Of a stretch of 64,000 nucleotides of DNA, positions 23,844-32,610 are shown one piece after another. Numbering within the stretch: the stretch's first letter is position 1; each line of letters begins with the position of its first letter. The notes beneath the pieces are model-generated. The model was given only the letters and a program-made list of their open reading frames with translations, did no database searches and was not told the origin of the DNA. The translations under genes and the position numbers were made by a program. The DNA is taken from contig NZ_JAGGOJ010000013.1 in NCBI RefSeq assembly GCF_018614575.1, positions 124,001 through 188,000 of the forward strand, read 5' to 3'. The stretch is from Streptomyces sp. ISL-10 (GTDB taxonomy: Bacteria > Actinomycetota > Actinomycetes > Streptomycetales > Streptomycetaceae).

Positions 23844-24860
23844 CTATGAGGTTGCCGAGGCCCCGTGACACTCCCTGTACACCCGCCCCGACCCGCACCA
23901 GCACGCCGCCCCCCGCGCCGGCGGCCACGCCGCCGCCCGGCCCCGGGCCGCCAGGGTTGTCGCGTACTGGGGGAGCAGGTTCGCGTTCGACGGGGAGGAC
24001 GCTTCCGAGGCTGCGAAGGCCTCGTAGGACGGGACCGTCGCCGTCACGATGCCCAGGTTCTCCGTGCCCGTCGCCGCCAGGTCGCGCAGCGACGACTCGA
24101 TGGACGCCAGGTGCTCCTTGTGGCCCGGGTACTCGGCGGCCAGCTCGGGGTAGGCCTCCAGGAGTTCGGCGAGCTCCCGTTCCGGCCAGTGCAGGACTGC
24201 CACCGGGAACGGGCGCGACAGGGCCGAGCGGAACGAGCCCAGTTCCGAGCGGAGGCGGGTGATCTCGGCCCTGAGTTCCGCCGGGTTGTCCGAGCCCAGC
24301 GCCCACAGGCGGTTCGGGTTGTGGAGCTCGTCGAGGCTCACGTCCGGCGTGTGGGCCGCGTGGACCCGGTCGGCGAGGGCGTCGCGGTCGTCATGGGAAA
24401 GGCCCAGCAGGCGGCGTACGCGGTGGCGGCCCGTGAGGAGGGACCGGGTCGCGTACGGGACGTCGTCGTCCTCCGGCAGCAGCAGGTCCAGCGCCTCGGT
24501 GAAGCACTCGAGGGAAGCCTCCAGCTCGTCGTGGGCCTCCAGCGTCTCGGCGATGATCTCCCACGGCGCGGCCTGTGCCGGGGCCGCGATGCGGATGCCC
24601 GCGATCAGGGCGCGTGCCTCCGCCTCGTGGCCGTACTCCCACAGGTTGGCCGCCTGCAGCGCCTTGATCAGCTGCGGGTGGTCCGGCTCGGCTGCCAGCA
24701 GGCGGTCGTAGAGCCCGGACGCGCGGCCGCGGTCGCCGGCCAGTTCCAGATGGGCCGCTGCCTGCAGCAGCAGCTGTTCGTCGTCCTCCGGATACTGCGC
24801 TGCGGTGCGCAGCAGGCGCTCGGCTTCGGCGGTGTGGTCGGCAGGCGTGTCGGGGCGCAT
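23844..24860 (-). CDS. TPR-like protein with C-terminal SEC-C motif
   Basis: The 338-residue protein has TPR-like helices in the first ~150 residues (EAERLLRTAAQYPEDDEQLL, GLYDRLLAAEPDHPQLIKAL), a middle domain, and a final SEC-C zinc motif CWCGSGRVYRECHG. SEC-C motifs bind zinc and often mediate contacts with SecB or ribosomes. It is a cytoplasmic protein of unknown role and is divergent from the sortase gene. Confidence 0.87.
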   Translation of the reverse strand: MRPDTPADHTAEAERLLRTAAQYPEDDEQLLLQAAAHLELAGDRGRASGLYDRLLAAEPDHPQLIKALQAANLWEYGHEAEARALIAGIRIAAPAQAAPWEIIAETLEAHDELEASLECFTEALDLLLPEDDDVPYATRSLLTGRHRVRRLLGLSHDDRDALADRVHAAHTPDVSLDELHNPNRLWALGSDNPAELRAEITRLRSELGSFRSALSRPFPVAVLHWPERELAELLEAYPELAAEYPGHKEHLASIESSLRDLAATGTENLGIVTATVPSYEAFAASEASSPSNANLLPQYATTLAARGRAAAWPPARGAACWCGSGRVYRECHGASATS

Positions 24861-24960
24861 GCACCACACCGTACTGCGGCAGGGGGTACGTGCGGGCAGG
24901 CCGTATCCCGGCAACCGTACGGAGTCGCTTCCGGTACTGGTGAGTTGAGGCGCCGGGTCC

Positions 24961-24966
24961 TACCCT
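24961..24966 (+). promoter_or_regulatory. Candidate leaderless -10 element before sortase gene
   Basis: TACCCT is followed after six bases by the GTG start at 24973, with no ribosome binding site in between, as in leaderless actinobacterial genes. Confidence 0.4.
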
Positions 24967-24972
24967 GCGCCC

Positions 24973-25731
24973 GTGCGCAGCGGGCAGCGGAACGGGCACC
25001 GGACACGGCGCGGGCGGGCGCGGGCGGCGCTCGCCCGTGGGCTGTGGGCCGCCGCCGAGGTCACCGTCACCCTCGGGGTGATCGTCCTCCTTCTCGTCGT
25101 CCACCAGCTGTGGTGGACGAACCGGCAGGCGAGGGAAGGCGCCGAGCGCACGGTCCACGCCCTGGAGCGGACATGGGGGACGGAGCGTATGGCAGCGGAT
25201 GACGTGACACCGGGCATACCGGATGAAAGGGGCGAACGGACAGTGGCGCCCGCCGCGCCCCGGCCCGTGCCGCCCCGCTGGGACCAGGCCTACGCGGTCC
25301 TCCGTATCCCCCGCCTCGGCGTCGTCGCCCCCGTCGCGCAGGGCATCGGTAGGCGCGGCGTACTCGACAAGGGGTACATCGGGCACTACCCGGGGACGGC
25401 ACAGCCCGGGCAGGCCGGGAACTTCCCTGTCGCCGGGCACCGCAACACCCGCGGCGAGCCGTTCCGGTACATCAACCGCCTGCGCTCCGGCGACACCGTC
25501 CGGATCGAGACCCGTGAGGAGATCTTCGTCTACGCGGTGGACAAGACGCTGACGCAGACGACTCCCCGCGACACCGGGGTCATCGCGCCGGTGCCGCGCA
25601 GCCTGGTGTGGCCCACCGCCGGGTACGGCGAGCCCGGCCGGTACCTGACCATGACGACCTGCACCCCCGAGTTCAGCTCCCGTTACCGGCTGGTGGTCTG
25701 GGCGAGGCTGGCGTCGGTGCAGCCCCGCTGA
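24973..25731 (+). CDS. Class E sortase
   Basis: The 252-residue protein has a basic N-terminus, one membrane anchor (VTVTLGVIVLLLVVHQLWW), a variable spacer and a sortase domain with VLRIPRLGVVAPV, catalytic His in PVAGHRNTRG, catalytic Cys in MTTCTPEF and Arg in SSRYRLVVWARL. Class E sortases of actinobacteria attach proteins with LAXTG-type signals to peptidoglycan. A candidate substrate with LATTG lies at 32611-33960. No substrate gene is directly adjacent. Confidence 0.93.
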   Translation: MRSGQRNGHRTRRGRARAALARGLWAAAEVTVTLGVIVLLLVVHQLWWTNRQAREGAERTVHALERTWGTERMAADDVTPGIPDERGERTVAPAAPRPVPPRWDQAYAVLRIPRLGVVAPVAQGIGRRGVLDKGYIGHYPGTAQPGQAGNFPVAGHRNTRGEPFRYINRLRSGDTVRIETREEIFVYAVDKTLTQTTPRDTGVIAPVPRSLVWPTAGYGEPGRYLTMTTCTPEFSSRYRLVVWARLASVQPR

Positions 25732-25808
25732 GGGGCGGGTCGGGACGGGGGCTGGTCGACGACCGTACGGCCGGCGGAGTCGTCAAGCGATCGTAGAGCG
25801 ACCGTTCG

Positions 25809-25895
25809 GGACCGGTCCGTTCGTGCTGCCGGTTGGTTCGGACCGACCCGTTCGCGCTGCCGGTTGGTTCGGACCGACCCGTTCGCGCTGCCGGG
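25809..25895. repeat. 31-bp tandem repeat, about 2.8 copies, with hairpin potential
   Basis: The unit starts GGACCGACCCGTTCGCGCTG and ends CCGGTTGGTTC. Across the unit junction GGTTGGT-TCGG-ACCGACC can form a hairpin. Copies two and three are identical; copy one has a few changes. It lies between the convergent sortase and sugar-binding lipoprotein genes, so an array of terminators is possible. Confidence 0.8.
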
Positions 25896-25921
25896 CCGGC
25901 CCTGCGCCAGGACCCGTCGCG

Positions 25922-27010
25922 TCAGGTGAGGCCGATCTTCGCGCACGCCGCCGCGTACTTCGGGGTGCAGATCTCCGCGACCGTGAAGATGCCGTCGTTG
26001 ACGACCGTCTCCTTGATGTTGCCCTTGGTCAGCGGGATGACCGGGACCAGGACCGCCGGGATGTCCTTGGCCGTCGGACTGTCGACGGCCGTCTGGGCCA
26101 CGGTGTGGAGCGACATCCCCTTGGCGAGCTGGACCGCCATCTCCGCCGCGGCGGCGGCCTCCGGCGCGTACGGCTTGTAGACGCTCATGTACTGCTCGCC
26201 CGCGACGATGCGCTGCACGGCGTCGAGCTCGGCGTCCTGACCGGTCACCGGCGGCAGCGGTGTGACGCCCGCGGCCTTGAGCGCGGCGATGACTCCGCCC
26301 GCCATGCCGTCGTTCGCGGAGTAGACGCCCGCGATCCTGTCCGAGTTGAGGGCGGTGATCGCGGCCTGCATGTTGGCCTTGGCGTTCTCCGGCTTCCAGT
26401 CCTCGGTGTCGTACTCCTTGGCGATGTCCACCTTGCCGTCGAGCTCGGCGTGCGCGCCCCGCTTGAACATCGCCGCGTTCGGGTCCGTGATGGCGCCGTT
26501 CATCATGACGATCCGGCTGTCCCCGGCCTGGTCGCCCAGCGCCTTCAGCAGGGCCTTGCCCTGTACGCGGCCGACCTCCTCGTTGTCGAACGAGGTGTAG
26601 GCGTCGATCGGGCCCTCGGCGAGGCGGTCGAAGGCGACCACGGGTATGTCCGCCTCCTTCGCCTTCTCGATGCTGCTCGCGATGGCCTTGGAGTCGACCG
26701 CGTCCACGATCAGGACGTCGACCTCGTCCTCGATCATGTTCTCGAGCTGCCGGGCCTGCAGCGCGGCGTCCTGGTTGGCGTTGGCGTACACGACCCTGCC
26801 CTCGCCGATGGTCAGGCGGTCGACCTTGTCCACGATGACGGGCCGGTCGAACTTCTCGTAGCGGGCTGCCTGCCTCTCCGGGAGCAGCAGACCGACGACG
26901 ATCTCGTTGCTGATCACCCCTGAGTTCTCCTCGCCGCCGCAGCCGGTCAGCGAGATGCTCAGTACACAGGCGGAAGCGGCACCGGTCGCGCTACGCAGAA
27001 GTGTGTTCAT
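25922..27010 (-). CDS. Sugar ABC transporter substrate-binding lipoprotein (XylF-like, orphan)
   Basis: The 362-residue protein has a lipobox (SLTGCGGEE, Cys near residue 24) and a periplasmic-binding-protein type I fold: GLLLPERQAARYEKFDRP, VDVLIVDAVDSKAI, IPVVAFDRL, GVYSANDGMAGGVIAAL and VTGQDAELDAVQRI. This pattern matches D-xylose or related pentose binders. No permease or ATPase gene is near, so it may serve a transporter encoded elsewhere. An inverted repeat shared with the ROK divergon lies upstream. Confidence 0.87.
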   Translation of the reverse strand: MNTLLRSATGAASACVLSISLTGCGGEENSGVISNEIVVGLLLPERQAARYEKFDRPVIVDKVDRLTIGEGRVVYANANQDAALQARQLENMIEDEVDVLIVDAVDSKAIASSIEKAKEADIPVVAFDRLAEGPIDAYTSFDNEEVGRVQGKALLKALGDQAGDSRIVMMNGAITDPNAAMFKRGAHAELDGKVDIAKEYDTEDWKPENAKANMQAAITALNSDRIAGVYSANDGMAGGVIAALKAAGVTPLPPVTGQDAELDAVQRIVAGEQYMSVYKPYAPEAAAAAEMAVQLAKGMSLHTVAQTAVDSPTAKDIPAVLVPVIPLTKGNIKETVVNDGIFTVAEICTPKYAAACAKIGLT

Positions 27011-27064
27011 TTGTGGAACTCAACCTCCCTGGGGGCCGCATCATTTTCGGCCGAGGTGGCGCAA

Positions 27065-27093
27065 ATCCAACTCTGCTGTGAGCGGAGCGTCAA
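27065..27093 (-). promoter_or_regulatory. Candidate promoter of sugar-binding lipoprotein gene
   Basis: On the minus strand TTGACG and TTGGAT are 17 bases apart, about 55 bases upstream of the start codon. The -35 is good and the -10 weak. Confidence 0.4.
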
Positions 27094-27114
27094 GACCTTG
27101 CCTCTTAACGTGAT

Positions 27115-27129
27115 GGCAACGGTGTTGCC
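27115..27129. promoter_or_regulatory. Inverted repeat operator GGCAAC-GGT-GTTGCC
   Basis: A perfect 6+6 inverted repeat sits about 20 bases upstream of the putative -35 of the sugar-binding lipoprotein gene. Its core GCAAC-N3-GTTGC is identical in form to the element at 31197-31209 beside the ROK regulator gene. Confidence 0.6.
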
Positions 27130-27300
27130 CATTGAACAAATGGTGAAAGCGCTGTCCACGGCCCGAGTGTCGGCCCGAGTGCCCGCGGGGGAACCGGTCC
27201 GCCGGCCGGGGAACCTTTGGACTCCGCCGCTCGTGTACGAGAACGAAGCGCCGGACGCAGATGCGCAGAAGCGCAGATACGCAGGAGAGGGGAGGGGCAT

Positions 27301-27633
27301 GTGCCCGGTCGAGTGAGTCGCCTGCTCCGTCCCGCCGTGCTCCTGCTCGTCCTCCTCGTCGAGGTCCTGCTCATCGAGGCCGTCCTCGTCGACGGCGCCG
27401 GTCTGACCGCCGCCGTGGCCCTCGCCGCGACCGCCACCGCCGCCGCCGGTTCCGCGCTCGTCGTGTGCGCTGTGATCAGCGCGCGCTGTGCGCCGGTCGT
27501 GCCGCGGACGCGTGTGCGGACCGCGATGCGCGACCGTGAGAAGCGAACCGCTTTCCTCCCGCAGCGCGACCCCGACGCCCGGGGCCGCACGCGCCCCCGA
27601 GCCCCCGGCCGTCCCCTTCCGACGGCCACGTAG
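27301..27633 (+). CDS. DUF6412 small membrane protein
   Basis: The 110-residue protein has two hydrophobic segments (LLRPAVLLLVLLVEVLLIEAV and AALAATATAAAGSALVV-like) and a basic tail. DUF6412 genes commonly precede a second yidC-like gene in actinobacteria, as here. The GTG at 27301 follows GGAGAGGGGAGG. Confidence 0.75.
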   Translation: MPGRVSRLLRPAVLLLVLLVEVLLIEAVLVDGAGLTAAVALAATATAAAGSALVVCAVISARCAPVVPRTRVRTAMRDREKRTAFLPQRDPDARGRTRPRAPGRPLPTAT

Positions 27634-27716
27634 GGACCCCGCCGGTCCCTCCTGAAGGGCCGTCATGCCGCCATGTCCTTGATTCCGGCACGACGAGACC
27701 CCTGAAGGGCTCACCC

Positions 27717-28475
27717 ATGTCCGTCTTCGCTGATCTGGTCGCGCAGCTGGCCGACCTGCTCCAGCCGCTGTTCGCCGCCTCGGCCACCGCCGCCGCCATC
27801 GTGGTCTTCACCGCGCTCGTACGCCTCGCCGTCCATCCCCTCTCCCGCGCGGCCGCCGGCGGTCAGCGGGCCCGCGCCCGGCTCGCGCCGCAGCTCGCCG
27901 AGCTGCGCGAGAAGCACGGCGAGGACCGGGAACGGCTGCAGAAGGCCACGATGGAGCTGTACGCGCAGCAGAAGGTGTCGCCGTTGTCCGGCTGCCTGCC
28001 GTCCCTGCTCCAGCTGCCCGCGTTCTTCCTCATGTACCACCTGTTCTCCAGCGCGCGGATCGGCGGCGAGCCCAACGGACTGCTCGACCACGCTCTCTTC
28101 GGCGCGCCGCTCGGCGGGCGCTGGACCGACGCCCTGTCCGACGGCGGCGTGCTCGGCGGTGCCGGGCTCGTCTATCTGGCCCTCTTCGCGGTCGTCGCCG
28201 CCGTGGCGACGTTCACCTACCGGCGCACCAAGCAGCAGATGGCGGCCGTGCCCACGGTGGGCGAGCAGGTGCCGGGCATGGGCGCCGTGCTCAAGGTCAT
28301 GCCGCTGATGTCGTTCGCGACGCTGGTCACCGTTGCCGTCGTGCCGCTCGCGGCCGCGCTGTACGTCGTCACGAGCACCACCTGGTCCGCGGTCGAGCGC
28401 GTGCTCCTCCACCGGGACCTGCCGGTCGAGCCCCGTGGCAATCCAGCGCGGGGAGCAACCACAGACGCCCCCTGA
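27717..28475 (+). CDS. YidC/Oxa1 family membrane insertase paralogue
   Basis: The 252-residue protein has the YidC core: LVRLAVHPLSRAAAGGQRAR, LREKHGEDRERLQKATMELY in the cytoplasmic loop, LSGCLPSLLQLPAFFLMYHL, and two later membrane segments. The positively charged residue expected in the hydrophilic groove is probably within LVRLAVHPL. It lacks the large periplasmic domain of proteobacterial YidC, as usual for gram-positives. It follows DUF6412 and is likely a specialised paralogue and not the essential copy. Confidence 0.88.
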   Translation: MSVFADLVAQLADLLQPLFAASATAAAIVVFTALVRLAVHPLSRAAAGGQRARARLAPQLAELREKHGEDRERLQKATMELYAQQKVSPLSGCLPSLLQLPAFFLMYHLFSSARIGGEPNGLLDHALFGAPLGGRWTDALSDGGVLGGAGLVYLALFAVVAAVATFTYRRTKQQMAAVPTVGEQVPGMGAVLKVMPLMSFATLVTVAVVPLAAALYVVTSTTWSAVERVLLHRDLPVEPRGNPARGATTDAP

Positions 28476-28665
28476 CCCGGTCGGCCACGACTCCGGTGAG
28501 GCCGGCCGCGGGGCGCTTGCTACCGCCACGTAAAGGTCCAGGTGGTGAACAGGGTCTTGCAGGGTGGTCGGCCGTCTTGGAGGATCAGCCAACCCTCCGA
28601 TCCTCCGACGGCCGCACCTGTCGGGCCGGGTCCGCACTCGAGCCACTCGACCAGGGGAGAGAAAC

Positions 28666-29526
28666 ATGAAGCTGCTGCGTGTCGGTACGACAGGGGCCGA
28701 GCGCCCCGCTCTGCTCGACGGAGACGGGGTGACCCTGCGTGACCTGTCCGGTCTCGTCGGGGACATCGATGGCCCGCTGCTCGCGGACGCCACCGCCCTC
28801 GGCCGGATCCGCGCCGCGGTCGACGCCGGTGACCTGCCTGTCCTGGACGCCGCCGGGCTCCGCATCGGGCCGCCGCTCGCCCGGGTCGGCAAGGTCGTGT
28901 GCATCGGGCTGAACTACCACGACCACGCCGCCGAGACCGGTGCCGAGCCTCCGGCCGAGCCCGTCGTCTTCCTCAAGGCTTCGGACACGGTCGTCGGCCC
29001 GGACGACACCGTGCTCGTGCCGCGCGGCAGCCGCAAGACCGACTGGGAGGTCGAGCTCGCGGTGGTGATCGGACGCACGGCGCGCTACATCGCCGAGGAC
29101 GAGGACCCGCTGTCGTACGTCGCCGGGTACGCGGTCGCCCACGACGTCTCCGAGCGCGAATTCCAGATCGAGCGTGGCGGCACCTGGGACAAGGGCAAGA
29201 ACTGCGAGACGTTCAACCCGCTCGGCCCCTGGCTCGTGACCGCCGACGAGGTGGCCGATCCGCAGGCGCTGCGGCTGCGGCTGTGGGTCAACGGCGATCT
29301 CAAGCAGGACGGCAGCACGGCCGACCAGATCTTCCCGGTGGCCCACGTCGTCCGCTACCTCAGCCGGTTCATGACCTTGTACCCGGGCGACGTCATCAAC
29401 ACCGGTACGCCGGCGGGCGTCGCGATGGGCCGGCCGGAACCGAAGCCGTTCCTGCGCGCCGGGGACGTGGTCGAGCTGGAGATCGAGGGCCTCGGGCGGC
29501 AGCGCCAGGAGCTCAAGGACGCGTAG
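28666..29526 (+). CDS. Fumarylacetoacetate hydrolase family protein
   Basis: The 286-residue protein shows the FAH fold: GKVVCIGLNYHDHAAETG, PVVFLKASDTVVGPDD, DWEVELAVVIGR (metal-binding Glu/Glu), AHDVSEREFQ, GKNCETFNPLGPW and TGTPAGVAMG. Such enzymes hydrolyse or decarboxylate beta-diketone acids, for example 2-keto-3-deoxy sugar acids or acylpyruvates, using Mg2+ or Mn2+. GGGGAGAG precedes the ATG. Its proximity to a sugar oxidoreductase and ROK regulator fits sugar-acid catabolism, but the substrate cannot be named. Confidence 0.92.
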   Translation: MKLLRVGTTGAERPALLDGDGVTLRDLSGLVGDIDGPLLADATALGRIRAAVDAGDLPVLDAAGLRIGPPLARVGKVVCIGLNYHDHAAETGAEPPAEPVVFLKASDTVVGPDDTVLVPRGSRKTDWEVELAVVIGRTARYIAEDEDPLSYVAGYAVAHDVSEREFQIERGGTWDKGKNCETFNPLGPWLVTADEVADPQALRLRLWVNGDLKQDGSTADQIFPVAHVVRYLSRFMTLYPGDVINTGTPAGVAMGRPEPKPFLRAGDVVELEIEGLGRQRQELKDA

Positions 29527-29580
29527 CGGCGGGGGCCGGCGACCGCGGCAGACTGCACGACGCTTTGGGGGTACGGCGGG

Positions 29581-30099
29581 TCAGGAAGGCGGCCCGGCCG
29601 TACCGCTCGAACCGTCCGCGTGCGCGGCGAACCGCTCCAGCGCCTCGACCACCATCGCGTGGTCCTCGGCCTGCGGCAGGCCCGAGACCGTCACGGAGCC
29701 GACCACACCGACTCCCTCGATGATGATCGGGAAGGAGCCGCCGTGGGCCGCGTAGACGTCCGGGTCCAGCCGCGAGGACTCCTCGAACGTCGTGCCCTTG
29801 GCGCGGTGCCGCGCGCCGACGAGGTACGAGCTCTCGCCGTACCGCTCGACGACCCGTCGCTTGCGGTCGATCCACGCGTCGTTGTCGGCGCTGGAGCCCG
29901 GCAGGGCGCAGTGGAACAGCTGCTGGGCACCGCGGCGGATGTCGATCGCGACGGGCGCGTCGCGCAGATGCGCCATCTCGACGAGCAGGCTGCCCAGCTT
30001 CCATGCGTCGTCGTGCGAGAAGCGGTGCAGGGTCAGCCGCCGCTCCTGCTCGACGATCTCGTCGACGGTGAGGTGCTTGGGGGTGGTGCGCTCGCTCAT
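29581..30099 (-). CDS. UPF0303 / heme-degrading-domain-like protein
   Basis: The 172-residue product matches UPF0303: EQERRLTLHRFSHDDAWKLG, PVAIDIRRGAQQLFHCALPG, DNDAWIDRKRRVVERYGESS and AHGGSFPIIIEG. The family is structurally related to HbpS/GlcG-like proteins. Its ATG overlaps the stop of the oxidoreductase gene (ATGA), so the two are coupled, which points to a joint role with a small metabolite. Confidence 0.87.
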   Translation of the reverse strand: MSERTTPKHLTVDEIVEQERRLTLHRFSHDDAWKLGSLLVEMAHLRDAPVAIDIRRGAQQLFHCALPGSSADNDAWIDRKRRVVERYGESSYLVGARHRAKGTTFEESSRLDPDVYAAHGGSFPIIIEGVGVVGSVTVSGLPQAEDHAMVVEALERFAAHADGSSGTAGPPS

Positions 30100-31184
30100 G
30101 CGGTGATCTCCACGGTGACGCCGTCGCGGGCGGAGCGGCGGGCGGCTTCCAGGACGTCCAGGGCGGCGGCCGCCTCCAGCGCGGTCACCGGCGGGCTGCT
30201 CTTGCCGCGGACGGCCGCGGCCACCGCCGCGTAGTACGCGGGGTAGTCGCCCGGCAGGGTCTCGACCGGGGTGCCCCCGCCGGTGGCCGGGGACTCTCCG
30301 GAGCCGATACGACCCCACAGCGCCTCGGGCTCCACGCCCCACGGCTCGCCCACTGCCGGGCGCCGGCCGTCGCGCAGGTCCGCCTCCTGCGGGTCCAGCC
30401 CGTACTTCACGTACCCGGCCTTCGAGCCGAGAACCCGGAAACGGGGGCCGAGCTGGGCGGTGGTCGCGCTCATGTACAGGTGCGAGCGGACACCGCTCGC
30501 GTGCGTGAGGGCGATGAACGTGTCGTCGTCGGCCGCGGCGCCGGGGCGGCGTACGTCGGACTCCGCGTACACCCGCACGGCGGGGCCGAACACGGTCAGC
30601 GCCTGGTCGACGACATGGCTGCCGAGGTCGTACAGCAGGCCGCCGAACTCCGCAGGGTCGCCCGATTCGCGCCAGCCGCCCTTGAGCTGGGGACGCCAGC
30701 GCTCGAAGCGGGACTCGAACCGCTGCACGTCTCCCAGCTCGCCGTCCGCGACGAGCCGGCGGAGGGTGAGGAAGTCGTTGTCCCAGCGGCGGTTCTGGAA
30801 GACGGAGAGCATCAGGCCGCGCTCGTCGGCGAGGGCCGCGAGGGCGCGCGCCTCGGCGGCGGTGCCGGCGACCGGCTTGTCCACGACCACGGCGAGACCG
30901 GCTTCGAGGGCTGCGGTGGCGATCGGGACGTGCGTCCTGTTCGGCGAGGCGACGACGATCAGGTCGAGCTCGTCCGCCCGCTGCCACAGCTCCTCCGGGG
31001 CCGCCGCGAAGCGCACGCCGTCGCCGAGGTCGGCCCGCGCCTGGGCCCGGCGCTCCTCGCTCGAGGTGACGACCGTGTCGATGACGAGGCCCTCGGTCGT
31101 GGCGATCAGCGGGGCGTGGAAGACGGAGCCCGCCAGGCCGTAGCCGACGAGTCCGACGCGGAGGGGGGAGCCGGAACCAGTCAT
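30096..31184 (-). CDS. Gfo/Idh/MocA family oxidoreductase
   Basis: The 362-residue protein has an N-terminal Rossmann motif (GLVGYGLAGSVFHAPLI), the conserved VDKPVAGTAAEA with the catalytic-site Lys, and a C-terminal substrate domain (GGLLYDLGSHVVDQAL with the conserved His). Enzymes of the family oxidise or reduce sugars and cyclitols with NAD(P). The gene is divergent from a ROK regulator; the shared region has three half-sites that probably bind it. Confidence 0.94.
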   Translation of the reverse strand: MTGSGSPLRVGLVGYGLAGSVFHAPLIATTEGLVIDTVVTSSEERRAQARADLGDGVRFAAAPEELWQRADELDLIVVASPNRTHVPIATAALEAGLAVVVDKPVAGTAAEARALAALADERGLMLSVFQNRRWDNDFLTLRRLVADGELGDVQRFESRFERWRPQLKGGWRESGDPAEFGGLLYDLGSHVVDQALTVFGPAVRVYAESDVRRPGAAADDDTFIALTHASGVRSHLYMSATTAQLGPRFRVLGSKAGYVKYGLDPQEADLRDGRRPAVGEPWGVEPEALWGRIGSGESPATGGGTPVETLPGDYPAYYAAVAAAVRGKSSPPVTALEAAAALDVLEAARRSARDGVTVEITA

Positions 31185-31196
31185 GGCTCCACTTAA

Positions 31197-31220
31197 GCAA
31201 CGCTGTTGCCAAAGTGCAAC
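31197..31220. promoter_or_regulatory. Triple half-site operator in ROK/oxidoreductase divergent promoter
   Basis: GCAAC (31197), GTTGC (31205) and GCAAC (31216) alternate, forming two overlapping inverted repeats GCAAC-GCT-GTTGC and GTTGC-CAAAGT-GCAAC. The position, between oxidoreductase start 31184 and ROK start 31240, fits autoregulation by the ROK protein. Confidence 0.6.
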
Positions 31221-31239
31221 CGCTGCGGAGAATGGGAGG

Positions 31240-32466
31240 GTGACGACAGTGAGGGCGGGCATGAACCAGGGCGGCGCGGGTACGGGCGGGACCGGAGTCG
31301 GGGGCGGCCTCTCGACCGGCGCCGGGGCCGGGGTCGGTTCCGCCGCCGGTGCCGCGACCGGCACCGGTGCCGCGGCCGGTGCGAACCTCCCCGCCCTGCG
31401 CAGCCACAACGCGGCGCTGGTCCTCGACCTGCTGCGTACGGCGGGGGAAGCCGGCATCAGCCGTATCGAGCTCGCCGAGGGCACTGGCCTGACACCGCAG
31501 GCCGTCAGCAAGATCGTCGGACGGCTGCGCGAGGAGGGCCTCGCGGCGGAGGCCGGCCGGCGAGCCTCCACGGGCGGCAAGCCGCGCACCGTGCTGCGGA
31601 TCCTGTCGTCGGCGGGCCACGCGGTGGGCCTGCACCTGGACCGCGACGAGCTGACAGCGGTCCTGCTCGATCTGTCGGGCGCGCGCATCGCGACCCGTAC
31701 CGCCCCGCTGGACCTCGGCGCAGGCGCTGACGCGGTGCTCGCGGGGGCGGCGGGGGAGGTGCAGGAACTCGTGGCCGTGGCCGGGGCCGACGGCGCGGGA
31801 CCCCGGGTACTGGGCGTCGGCGTGGCCATGCCCGGGCCACTCGACCACGTCACCGGTGTGCCGCACCGCGTCACCGGATTCCCCGAATGGGACGGCTACC
31901 CGCTGCGCGATGCGCTCGCCGCGCGGCTGCGGCTTCCCGTGGTCCTCGACAAGGACACCAACGCCGCCGCACTGGGCCTGGCGCTGCGCGGACCCGGCGA
32001 CTCCTTCGCCTACCTCCACCTCGGTACGGGACTCGGCGCCGGACTCGTCCTCGGCGGCGAGCTCTACCGCGGCGCGCGCACGGGGGCGGGGGAGTTCGGG
32101 CACCAGGTCGTCCAGCTCGACGGGCCCGTGTGCGGCTGCGGGAACCGCGGCTGCATCGAGGCGCTGTGCCTGGCCGCCGTCGCCCGCGGCGACATCGCGG
32201 GCGCGGCCCGGGTGCTCGGCGTCGGCGCAGCCAACCTGGTCGAGCTGCTCGACATCGACCGCGTCCTGCTCGGGGGGCGGGTGGTGGCTGCGGCGGAGGA
32301 GGACTTCGTACGCGGAGTGGTGGCGGTGCTCGCGGCGCGCAGCCGGGTGCCGGTGGCGACGGCCGGGGGCGGGGCGCACGCGGTCGCCGAGGGGGCGGCG
32401 CAGTTGGTGCTGGCTCCGCTGTTCGGCCGTGCGCGGGCGGCCTTCGCCGCCGACCGGGGTGAATGA
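31240..32466 (+). CDS. ROK family transcriptional regulator
   Basis: The 408-residue protein has a disordered Gly/Ala-rich N-terminus, a winged helix-turn-helix (GISRIELAEGTGLTPQAVSK, IVGRLREEGLAAEAG), then the ROK sugar-kinase-like domain with DTNAAALGLAL, HLGTGLGAGLVL, the zinc motif CGCGNRGCIEALC, and a C-terminal region. The GTG 31240 has GGGAGG five bases upstream. ROK regulators with DNA-binding domains, such as XylR and NagC, respond to sugars; the effector here may be a pentose given the XylF-like protein with the same operator. Confidence 0.93.
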   Translation: MTTVRAGMNQGGAGTGGTGVGGGLSTGAGAGVGSAAGAATGTGAAAGANLPALRSHNAALVLDLLRTAGEAGISRIELAEGTGLTPQAVSKIVGRLREEGLAAEAGRRASTGGKPRTVLRILSSAGHAVGLHLDRDELTAVLLDLSGARIATRTAPLDLGAGADAVLAGAAGEVQELVAVAGADGAGPRVLGVGVAMPGPLDHVTGVPHRVTGFPEWDGYPLRDALAARLRLPVVLDKDTNAAALGLALRGPGDSFAYLHLGTGLGAGLVLGGELYRGARTGAGEFGHQVVQLDGPVCGCGNRGCIEALCLAAVARGDIAGAARVLGVGAANLVELLDIDRVLLGGRVVAAAEEDFVRGVVAVLAARSRVPVATAGGGAHAVAEGAAQLVLAPLFGRARAAFAADRGE

Positions 32467-32610
32467 GAACGCGCTGACGGGAGGGGTGGTGCGCCGCTGT
32501 TCGGCGGTACGCGACCGTACGCCGTCGGGCGTCGTGGGAAACGATGACAGGATCCCGCGGCCACGGCCCGGGCGTCCCTCCGGCGGTACGCGAGCAAGCA
32601 AAGGCCACTC

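Noticed and set aside
25809-25895. CRISPR array
   Set aside because: The units are directly abutting without spacers and there are no cas genes. The same holds for the other tandem repeats in the window.
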